From contig DAOTVB010000152.1 in the NCBI GenBank assembly GCA_034436755.1, positions 1 through 64,000 on the forward strand: a stretch of DNA of 64,000 nt, read 5' to 3'. Origin of the DNA: CAKZQX01 sp034436755. GTDB lineage: Bacteria > Chloroflexota > Chloroflexia > Chloroflexales > Chloroflexaceae. Of this stretch, positions 57,703-64,000 are shown piece by piece. Each line of letters begins with the position of its first letter. The stretch's first letter is position 1. The translations under genes were made by a program, and so were the position numbers. The notes under the pieces were generated by a model, which did not search any database, was not told the origin of the DNA, and saw nothing but the letters and a program-made list of their open reading frames with translations.

Positions 57703-58638
57703 TTATTGAATCGGGCTATCCGGGTTGTTGCCATACTCTTCCCAGGAGCCGTCGTAGTTGCGCACATTCGGATAGCCCAGCAGTTCGTGCAGGACAAACC
57801 AGGTGTGTGCGCTGCGCACGCCCGTCTGGCAGTAGGCAATGATCTCATGGTCAGGGGTGAACCCGGCCTCAGTGTAGAGTTGGTACAACTCGGCGGCACT
57901 GCGGAAGGTACCATCGCCATTGACGGCCTCTTTCCAATCGATATGCACCGAGCCCGGCACATGGCCGCCCCGCTCGGCGCGCCGGTTCAACCCGACATGC
58001 TCCGCGAAGCTGCGGGTGTCGCAGAAGAGCGCCTCCTGCCGGCTGACCTGGTCAACCACATACTGCCAGTCTGTACGGATGGCCGGGTCGGGTGCGGCGG
58101 CAGCATAGTTGCTCGGCTTCACCGTCGTCTGCGCGGTTGTCAGGCTCTCGCCGTCGGCCACCCAGCGGGTGCGGCCCCCGTTGTAGATGCGCACATCGGG
58201 ATGCTGGTAGTAGGCCAGTACCCAGTAGGCGCGGGCCGCCTGGACGTTGTCGTTGTCATCGTAGAGCACAACCGTGTCGCTGTTGCGAATGCCCAGGTTG
58301 CTGAAGAGCTTCGACAGCGCGGCGCGGGTGAGGATCTGCCCACGGGTCGGATCAACTGGGTTGGTCAGGTCCGTTCTGATGCTGACATACTGCGCCCCCG
58401 GCAGATGGCCGGCTTCAAAGGTTTCGATATCGCCGCTCAGATCGATCAGGCGCACCTGCGGATCGTTGAGCCGGGCCTTCACCCAGGCGGTATCGACCAG
58501 TACCTCCGGCCGGGCATAGGCGGTGGGGCCATCCAGCCGGCCACGGGATTCGGAAGGAACGACCCGTAGCATGCTCCAGGCCGTCAACACCAGCACCGCG
58601 ATCAGGCCAACCCCGAACATTGCTCCTCGTCTGCGCAT
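57703..58638 (-). CDS. Exported tandem-rhodanese sulfurtransferase
   Basis: ATG 58638 (MRRRGAMFGVGLIAVLVL) follows AAAGGAAAT; longer frames from 58722 lack such a site. The 311-residue product has an N-terminal signal or anchor (residues about 7-22) and two rhodanese domains, as in SseA/thiosulfate sulfurtransferases. The second domain has the active Cys in EIIAYCQTGVRSAHTWFVLH (loop CQTGVR). The first reads TVVLYDDNDNVQAARAYWVL, where Asp stands in place of Cys, the usual inactive lobe. The signal places it outside the cytoplasm, which is less common for this family and relevant in a sulfide-using phototroph. Confidence 0.9.
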   Translation of the reverse strand: MRRRGAMFGVGLIAVLVLTAWSMLRVVPSESRGRLDGPTAYARPEVLVDTAWVKARLNDPQVRLIDLSGDIETFEAGHLPGAQYVSIRTDLTNPVDPTRGQILTRAALSKLFSNLGIRNSDTVVLYDDNDNVQAARAYWVLAYYQHPDVRIYNGGRTRWVADGESLTTAQTTVKPSNYAAAAPDPAIRTDWQYVVDQVSRQEALFCDTRSFAEHVGLNRRAERGGHVPGSVHIDWKEAVNGDGTFRSAAELYQLYTEAGFTPDHEIIAYCQTGVRSAHTWFVLHELLGYPNVRNYDGSWEEYGNNPDSPIQ

Positions 58639-59013
58639 GATGAGATTTCCTTTCATTTTCTGTGTAGAGAACAGGTAAAAACGACGCGTTGATCTGGCTG
58701 GTGATGACCCAAACGTTGCCACACCAGGACAGTCCGATTAGTAATCAGTCAGAGAAAGCGAATGGAAAAAGCGTGTCTTCCCGACTCAGCGCACAGCAGA
58801 ATCAAACGGGGCACCGGTCGGGCAGCGACAGAGGAATTGTCGGCAGCCGGGGATATGCCGGGGACAGCACATGGGAGTACCCGTTACAGATGCGAACCAG
58901 AAAGCGATAGTAGACCTGCGTTTCATACTTCTCCCGCTTCAGAACAACAAGACAGCCACACACCAGCACAGCCTGGACCCGCGTGTTGAGCGTGTTGCTC
59001 AACCGGCCAGGCA
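58639..59013. other. Intergenic region, no gene seen
   Basis: Between divergent genes. No repeat of the named families; no convincing frame on either strand. The lost 5' part of the following membrane-protein fragment is not recognisable here. Confidence 0.55.
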
Positions 59014-59523
59014 GTGGTAATAGATAACAACGAATGTGTGCGATGGGCTAATCTTAATATAATCACGTTACTTTGTCAAGATAGTGTCGGGCTCGTCGCA
59101 ATGATGATCATCCCGTCGCTGTTGACCGCATTCCTGAGCATTATTGGTGCGCTAATCGGGTTGTTATGGGCAGTTGCCCCGGTGGTGATGGTCTACGAAG
59201 AGGTCGGGCCGGTTGTCGCAACGCAGCGCAGCTTTGAACTGGTGCGCCGGAACTATAGCGCGCTGCTCAACACGCTGGTGCCGCTCTGGGTCATCGGCTG
59301 GGTGGTGGTCGGCTCGCTGGTTGTGGGCAGCATGTTCCTGCTGGACCGGGTGGCCGGGTTGGCGCCAACTCTGATCGAGGCGGTAAACTATGCCGGGTGG
59401 ACCGCCGGTAGTGTGGTTGTTGCACCGCTGGTCGCCTGCGGGTCGCTCTCGTTCTATCTGTATGTGCGGGAATTTGAAGCCGTGCGGCAGGAGTTGCCGG
59501 GTGAACTGCCGGCGCAGGTGTGA
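59014..59523 (+). CDS. Membrane protein fragment, probably N-terminally truncated
   Basis: The frame opens at 59014, but membrane-protein-like sequence starts only near ATG 59101 (MMIIPSLLTAFLSIIGALIG). The product has four helices and the phrase VVATQRSFELVRRNYSALLN, typical of the second half of multi-helix proteins with internal RSxxLxRxxxxxLL motifs (DUF975 or glycerophosphodiesterase-membrane-domain type). About half of such a protein would be missing. No ribosome site precedes either start. It may be a remnant; function unknown. Confidence 0.5.
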   Translation: MVIDNNECVRWANLNIITLLCQDSVGLVAMMIIPSLLTAFLSIIGALIGLLWAVAPVVMVYEEVGPVVATQRSFELVRRNYSALLNTLVPLWVIGWVVVGSLVVGSMFLLDRVAGLAPTLIEAVNYAGWTAGSVVVAPLVACGSLSFYLYVREFEAVRQELPGELPAQV

Positions 59524-59549
59524 GGTTGTTGCTGTAGGTATGGTGTGTG

Positions 59550-59890
59550 GTGGAAGAACGGTGCATCGCATGCACCCTGCGGTTGTGGGTATGGTGTGGG
59601 GGAAGAACGGTGCATCGCATGCACCCGACGGTTGTCTGATCTGGAATCCCGGCTTCAGCCGGATCAGGCGTTCCTTTACAGTATGCCGCTGCCGAGGCAG
59701 GCATCCAACCGGCTGAAGCCGGGACTCCAGGACATCTCTATCCGGGCTATTTTTCAAACTTCATCAGGTGGTGTTGGGCAGCCCAATCGCCTGGTGAACG
59801 TCACGCCGGGAATCCGGATACGTGATGACCAGGAGTTCCGGCTTCAATCAGAATGGGCATTTACCGGCTGAAGCCGGGACTCCTGTGTGT
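59550..59890. repeat. Dispersed repeat block
   Basis: Two tandem copies of gtatggtgtg-gggaagaac, ggtgcatcgcatgcaccc (palindromic gcatgc centre) at 59540-59630, then ggcttcagccggatcagg-family units at 59645-59750 and a further unit near 59840-59885 ending just before lpdA. No gene. Confidence 0.75.
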
Positions 59891-59911
59891 TACGAGCTAC
59901 AGACTACAGAC

Positions 59912-61321
59912 TCAGACATGAATTGCCGCTCCGGTCGCCACTGCGTGGGCGGCCTCGCCAATCGCCTCATGGAGGGTGGGGTGGGCGTGAATGGTATGCA
60001 TCATACTCTCGCCGGTCGCCTCGTGGCTGAGCGCAATCCCGCCTTCGCTGATCAACTCCGTGACCTGCGGGCCAATCATATGCACACCCAGCACCTCGTC
60101 ATACTGCTTATCGGCAATAATCTTGATAAACCCGGCGCGGCTCTGGCCCAGGACGCGCGCCTTGCCGTTGGCTGAGAAGGGAAACTTGCCAATCTTGATA
60201 TCATAGCCCCGCTCCCGCGCTTTCGCCTCTGATAGCCCGACGCTGGCGATCTCCGGATTACAGTAGGTGCAGGCCGGTATCCGGTCATAGTCAATCGGGT
60301 GCGCAACAAGCCCGGCAATCCGCTCAACTACCAGGATGCCTTCGGCGCTGGCGACATGGGCCAGCCAGGGCGTGGGAATGCAATCGCCAATGGCGTAGAT
60401 GCCCTCAACATTGGTGCGCATATAGCCATCGACCTTGATAAAGCCGCGCTGGTCCAGTTCCACCCCCAGTTCCTCCAGGCCAATCCCTCTGGTACGGGGC
60501 GCAATGCCAATCCCAAGCAGCATCCGCTCGGCCTGGATCTGCTGCTCCTTGCCGTCTTTATCAGTGACATTGGCGATAATCTGCTGCTCGCTGCGGTCTA
60601 CGCCGTTGAGTTTCGCCCCGGCCAGCATTTTGATCTTGCGTCGCTGAAAAACCTTGGCCAACTCCGCGCTGACCTCTTCATCTTCGAGCGGCACAATCCG
60701 TGGCAGCGCCTCAACCAGCGTCACCTCGGCACCAAAGGCGCGGAACATTGATGCAAACTCGACGCCAATCGCGCCCGCACCCACCACCAGCAGGCTCTGC
60801 GGCATTGCTTGCAACTCCAGCATGCCGGTGGAGGAGAGAATGCGGTCCTCGTCAAATTCCATCCCCGGCAGGGAGCGAGGTTTTGCCCCGGTTGCGACAA
60901 TGATATGCTTTGCCGCCAGCGTTTGCTCGCCGCCCGCATTGAGTTTGACATGCACCTGACCTGACTGCGGAACTGTGCCCCAGCCCTCGTACAACTCGAT
61001 CTTATTCTTTTTGAAGAGATATCCCACGCCGTCGCTGCTCTGCTTGACGACGGTCTGTTTATGTTTCATCGCCGCCTTCAGATCAAAGCTGACGTCGCCA
61101 ACCATTACCCCGAAGCGCTTGCCGTCGTGGACCTCTTCCAGCAGATCGGCACTGTGCAATAGCGCTTTGGTTGGAATACAGCCGATATTCAGGCAGACGC
61201 CGCCCAGCGGCCCGGCCTCGACGACAGCCGCTTTGAGGCCCAGTTGCGCGGCGCGGATTGCGGCAACATATCCTCCCGGTCCCGAACCAATAATCACAAC
61301 ATCGTATTGCGTCTCACTCAC
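59912..61321 (-). CDS. lpdA: Dihydrolipoyl dehydrogenase
   Basis: GTG 61321 (VSETQYDVVIIGSGPGGYVA) is chosen because it lies 6-10 bases after AAAGGTG and opens the FAD fold; an earlier frame adds 23 residues. The 469-residue flavoenzyme has the redox disulfide in GGVCLNIGCIPTKALLHSAD, the second dinucleotide fold LLVVGAGAIGVEFASMFRAF, IYAIGDCIPTPWLAHVASAE, and the C-terminal interface with the catalytic His-Glu pair HAHPTLHEAIGEAAHAV. It reoxidises lipoyl groups of 2-oxoacid dehydrogenase or glycine-cleavage complexes with NAD+. No partner subunits are nearby. Confidence 0.96.
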   Translation of the reverse strand: MSETQYDVVIIGSGPGGYVAAIRAAQLGLKAAVVEAGPLGGVCLNIGCIPTKALLHSADLLEEVHDGKRFGVMVGDVSFDLKAAMKHKQTVVKQSSDGVGYLFKKNKIELYEGWGTVPQSGQVHVKLNAGGEQTLAAKHIIVATGAKPRSLPGMEFDEDRILSSTGMLELQAMPQSLLVVGAGAIGVEFASMFRAFGAEVTLVEALPRIVPLEDEEVSAELAKVFQRRKIKMLAGAKLNGVDRSEQQIIANVTDKDGKEQQIQAERMLLGIGIAPRTRGIGLEELGVELDQRGFIKVDGYMRTNVEGIYAIGDCIPTPWLAHVASAEGILVVERIAGLVAHPIDYDRIPACTYCNPEIASVGLSEAKARERGYDIKIGKFPFSANGKARVLGQSRAGFIKIIADKQYDEVLGVHMIGPQVTELISEGGIALSHEATGESMMHTIHAHPTLHEAIGEAAHAVATGAAIHV

Positions 61322-61419
61322 GCGTGTCACCTTTCTCTTCACCCTGTACCATAGCGCTGCCTCGAATGGGCGGCCGGCGTCACCCGGCATGCTCCCGCTC
61401 TCAGGTGTCGGTTTTTTTC

Positions 61420-61501
61420 GTAGGGGCAGGCCCCCGTGCCTGCCGATGGCGTTCTGACGCGGAAAACGCTATCCAGGGCAACCACTGGGGGTTGCCCCTA
61501 C
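61420..61501. repeat. Inverted repeat gtaggggcaggc family
   Basis: Arms gtaggggcaggcccccgtgc and, reading inward from the right, gtaggggcaacccccagtgg, separated by a short insert. Lies in the 330-base gap between lpdA and the AmaP-like gene's stop; nothing else is visible there. Confidence 0.7.
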
Positions 61502-61651
61502 CGAATCCCATTGGGACGCGATCTATCCCAAAAAGTCTACACTTAAGAGGCATGCTCCCGGCAGCGGTCCCGGCGCGCGTTCCAGGCAGACGTTATGGTA
61601 GCCAGACCTCCCGGAACGCTTCTATTGTAGCACGGAGACAGCGCTTTGCCC

Positions 61652-62242
61652 CTACTGCAGTTGACGATGGGGTGGCCGGGGTTCCACCGCCATCCGCTCT
61701 TGCTCCTCCGGCGCGGGGCGGATGTCCGTCAGAATGCCGACATCGGCGATTGCCACATCCAGATGGCGCTGGATCTCCTGGCGAATGCGCGAACTGAAGG
61801 CGGTTTTCACCGTCTCAACCTGCACGTTTGACCGCAGCGTAATCCGGCAGTGAATGTTTATACCCACCGGCGTCATGGTCGCATCGGGCGTAACTTCCAG
61901 CAGTTCCGGCTGTTCGCGGGCGATATACTGAATGAGCCGGTTGATCCCCGTAGTATGTACCGTCACCTGGCCCTGCTCGTCCTGATGTAGCGCTACGATC
62001 CGGTCTGGCCCCAGGACCGGTTGCAGCTCTTTGTAGAGCGCCCAGAAGCAGCCCATGATCACCAGGACGGCCAGGATCACGGTTGCGATCTTCCCGCCGG
62101 CATCCAGGCCCACGATAATCGCGGCAAGAGCCGGGGGGAGCACGCCGGGAGCCCCGAACAGGGTCAGCAGCACCAGCAACATAAAGAGAATCAGCAACCC
62201 GGCGACGATGATAACCACCATACGATTCACATCATTCTTCAT
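61652..62242 (-). CDS. AmaP-like membrane anchor of an Asp23-type envelope system
   Basis: The 196-residue product has two N-terminal helices (residues about 8-33 and 50-70) followed by a cytoplasmic domain: GQVTVHTTGINRLIQYIARE, TPDATMTPVGINIHCRITLR, SNVQVETVKTAFSSRIRQEI. This is the layout of AmaP, the membrane anchor of the alkaline-shock protein Asp23 in Firmicutes. The tail is Pro/Arg-rich. It is the third gene of a minus-strand operon after a Pro/Glu-rich protein and an Asp23-like protein, and that order supports the assignment. Confidence 0.83.
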   Translation of the reverse strand: MKNDVNRMVVIIVAGLLILFMLLVLLTLFGAPGVLPPALAAIIVGLDAGGKIATVILAVLVIMGCFWALYKELQPVLGPDRIVALHQDEQGQVTVHTTGINRLIQYIAREQPELLEVTPDATMTPVGINIHCRITLRSNVQVETVKTAFSSRIRQEIQRHLDVAIADVGILTDIRPAPEEQERMAVEPRPPHRQLQ

Positions 62243-62253
62243 GATTGCCTCCC

Positions 62254-62952
62254 TTACTCGGGTGTAGCGGCTGGTTCAACCATATCCGCAAACACGATAT
62301 CGATCTTCCCCGGATGTTCGAGTGTGCGTTCGCTCAGTCGTCGGCGGATGCGGTCGCGCAGATCATTTGCCAGGGCGGGCATGGTCAGATCGGGCGTGTA
62401 AACCACGACCACCCGTACCTCGATGTTGAAGCGTCCCTCGCCGGTGGTTGTAATACTGATGTTGGAAGGTCCGCCGTTGCGCTTGAATGGTGTGCGCAGC
62501 AGGGTTCGTTCCTCCTCCTGCGGAACAATTTCGGACCGCTCCCGTAGCACTTCGGCGACCGTCTCGGTGATCAGCGTCTCGCGGGGCGGTTGCTCCTGCG
62601 CCCGGACAGCGGCCTGGGGCGGCGGTTCGGCCGGCGGGATCACAGCCGGTGGTTCAGCCGCGTGGTCCGGCGTGACTTCTTTGGGCGGCTCCGGTGGTGG
62701 GGGCAGTTCGGCTACCGGCTGTTCGGGTTCGGCTGATTTCTCGGTGGGCTGCCCGGCGGGTTGTTCGGGTTCGGGTAGTTGCCCGGCGGGTTGTTCTGCG
62801 GGTTCGGGTAACTGTTCAGGTTCTTCGTCTAGCTTCTTCGTTGGTTGTCCGGCAGGTTGTTCGGTGTCGGGTGGTTGTTCGGGTGGTTGTTCGGTGGGTT
62901 GTTCTGCCGGTTGCTCTGCCGGTTGCTGATTTTCCTGGTGTTCTTGATCCAT
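62254..62952 (-). CDS. Pro/Glu-rich protein with C-terminal Asp23-like domain
   Basis: ATG 62952 (MDQEHQENQQPAEQPAEQP) follows GTGAGGA. The first 130 of 232 residues are low-complexity Pro/Glu/Gln repeats of the form EQPxEQPPEQP and EQPAGQP. The last 90 residues form a folded domain: NISITTTGEGRFNIEVRVVV, VYTPDLTMPALANDLRDRIR, RRLSERTLEHPGKIDIVFAD, with the strand-helix-strand pattern of Asp23/Gls24 C-termini. The repeats may act as a spacer for wall or membrane scaffolds. Genes on both sides are an Asp23-family protein and AmaP. Start of AmaP is 11 bases after its stop. Confidence 0.7.
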   Translation of the reverse strand: MDQEHQENQQPAEQPAEQPTEQPPEQPPDTEQPAGQPTKKLDEEPEQLPEPAEQPAGQLPEPEQPAGQPTEKSAEPEQPVAELPPPPEPPKEVTPDHAAEPPAVIPPAEPPPQAAVRAQEQPPRETLITETVAEVLRERSEIVPQEEERTLLRTPFKRNGGPSNISITTTGEGRFNIEVRVVVVYTPDLTMPALANDLRDRIRRRLSERTLEHPGKIDIVFADMVEPAATPE

Positions 62953-62991
62953 TAGAATCCTCACTCTCTTCGACACTGCAAACAGATTTCA

Positions 62992-63474
62992 TCACAGCCG
63001 CACCGTCTCCTGGGAGTTAGTACCGGTCTCGTCCGTTGCTGCGGGCGTGCTGGAGGTTGCATCCATACGGGTGCCGGGCTTGCCTTCACCGGGGAAATGC
63101 AGGTCAACCACTTCGATATTGACCTCCTTAACCGACAGCCCGGTTGCTGCGGTGACACGCGTGATGATGTTCTGGCGTACCGCGTGGGCCACATCGGGAA
63201 TGCTTGCGCCATACTCGGTAATCAGGCGCAGGTCGATGGCGGTCTCGCGCTGACCAACCTCGGCCAGCACGCCCTCGATGGCCTTACTGTTGCCGATACG
63301 CTGGGTAAAATCGGTAAAACTGGTACCGCCGGCCAGCCGGTAGACGCCATCGATCTCGCGGGTAGCGATGGCGGCAAGTTTCGCCACAATCTCCGGGGAA
63401 ATCGTTGTCTGTCCCTGCTCGGTCGTCAGGGGGGACTGGTCGGGCTGCGGGTTTTCCACGTCAGACTGGTTCAT
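62992..63474 (-). CDS. Asp23/Gls24 family envelope stress protein
   Basis: ATG 63474 (MNQSDVENPQPDQSPLTTEQ) follows AAGGAGCAGG; a longer frame adds 11 residues. The 160-residue product has the Asp23 core: TTISPEIVAKLAAIATREID, GVYRLAGG, VGQRETAIDLRLITEYGASI, PDVAHAVRQNIITRVTAATG, LSVKEVNIEVVDLHFPGE. It would polymerise under the membrane and be anchored by the AmaP-like protein two genes downstream. First gene of the operon; its promoter must lie in 63475-63700. Confidence 0.9.
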   Translation of the reverse strand: MNQSDVENPQPDQSPLTTEQGQTTISPEIVAKLAAIATREIDGVYRLAGGTSFTDFTQRIGNSKAIEGVLAEVGQRETAIDLRLITEYGASIPDVAHAVRQNIITRVTAATGLSVKEVNIEVVDLHFPGEGKPGTRMDATSSTPAATDETGTNSQETVRL

Positions 63475-63684
63475 GATAACCTGCTCCTTTCTCCAAATAG
63501 CTCTCACAGAACAACCGGGTTGTGATGTAGGGCTGGAACAGTGGGGCGCGTGTTTTACTGGTTGCAGCAGTGTGTCAACCAGTGAGTGGGGAGGCTGCGG
63601 TCGTGTGCAAGGGTGGGCTGTTTCTATGTACTAATTCTATTATATATGAAAAAAGAAGGTGATGCTAATGAACTTTGAAAAAAA

Positions 63685-64000
63685 GCCCGGATATGTGACG
63701 CACCGGAATCCCGGCTTGAGCCGAATGCTGCCGACCGGGGCCCCGGCAGCAGTAGGGGGCATCGAATGCCCCCTACCGGCGGGGCGATTGGGGATGTGCG
63801 GGCGGTTGCGGCCGCCCCGGCAGTAGCACGGTGCATCGAATGCCCCCTACCGGCGGGGCGATTGGAGATGTGCGGGCGGTTGCGGCCGCCCCGGCAGCAG
63901 TAGGGTGCATCGAATGCCCCCTACCGGCGGGGCGATTGGGGATGTGCGGGCGGTTGCGGCCGCCCCGGCAGCAGTAGGGGGCATCGAATGCACCCTACCG
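63685..64000. repeat. 74-bp tandem repeat running to the window end
   Basis: After a ggcttgagccgaatgctgcc unit, the 74-base unit starting gcatcgaatgccccctaccg recurs at 63759, 63833, 63907 and (partial) 63981, differing at only a few positions. Contains cggttgcggccgccccgg palindromes. Related words gcatcgcatgcaccc occur near 59560-59620. The array may continue beyond the window. Confidence 0.92.

Noticed and set aside
63759..64000. Possible CRISPR array at the window end
   Set aside because: The full 74-base unit repeats including the would-be spacers, so it is an ordinary tandem repeat.

Overview
The window comes from a filamentous anoxygenic phototroph of the Chloroflexales (Chloroflexota). 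The key evidence is a puf/bch photosynthesis cluster at 30.4-34.9 kb: the two small light-harvesting polypeptides (pufB, pufA), a membrane-anchored tetraheme cytochrome c (pufC), bacteriochlorophyll synthase (bchG) and geranylgeranyl reductase (bchP), in the arrangement familiar from Chloroflexus-type genomes. GC-rich coding DNA, DUF3090 and SCO1664-type genes, AmaP/Asp23 envelope genes and abundant short dispersed repeats fit this. I cannot name a species. No rRNA, tRNA or CRISPR array was seen.

Layout. 0.1-2.1 kb: a displaced Rhs C-terminal tip with a probable papain-fold toxin, a candidate immunity gene, and a second decayed Rhs core. 2.3-5.2 kb: a 7TM-PAS-STAS sensor and a multi-pass membrane protein whose gene ends inside a 16-bp tandem array. 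5.5-6.9 kb: yggS with a small anchored partner. 7.3-20.0 kb: two complete, colinear branched-chain amino-acid ABC transporter sets (livKHMGF twice). 20.1-22.6 kb: a MurF-alanine racemase fusion. 23.1-26.0 kb: a Uma2-type nuclease gene and the trio histidine phosphatase/DUF3090/SCO1664. 26.3-30.0 kb: a heterodimeric ABC exporter. 30.4-34.9 kb: puf/bch. 35.1-37.3 kb: an MFS transporter and a 5'-damaged TylF-like methyltransferase. 37.8-42.0 kb: a four-gene DUF2207 / Zn-ribbon / helical / SPFH membrane operon. 42.3-49.5 kb: SDR, a possible PD-(D/E)XK protein, a membrane protein, PEP carboxykinase, a transposase fragment and a GT39-like glycosyltransferase. 49.6-50.6 kb: a dead IS1-family element inserted in a palindromic repeat. 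50.6-59.5 kb: HD protein, two PIN-domain toxin-antitoxin pairs (one with an internally duplicated antitoxin), ABC-F and GNAT genes, M42 peptidase, exported rhodanese. 59.9-63.5 kb: lpdA and an Asp23/AmaP envelope operon. The window ends in a 74-bp tandem repeat.

How the parts work together. The photosynthesis block appears to be two transcription units: pufBA from a consensus sigma70-type promoter ending at a strong terminator, then pufC-bchG-bchP from a second near-consensus promoter. The Liv sets would supply amino acids for mixotrophic growth. Several envelope systems (MurF-Alr, DUF2207/SPFH, AmaP/Asp23) recur in the window.

The intergenic DNA carries at least three dispersed repeat families. 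The most distinctive is a palindromic, MITE-like element of about 165-225 bp with ends close to cacgagttacgcggt, present in about eight copies, some inside operons. The features most worth following up are the Rhs tip with its toxin/immunity pair, this palindromic family and its IS1 interruption, the YdjGHI-like SPFH operon, the duplicated antitoxin and the two-promoter puf arrangement.
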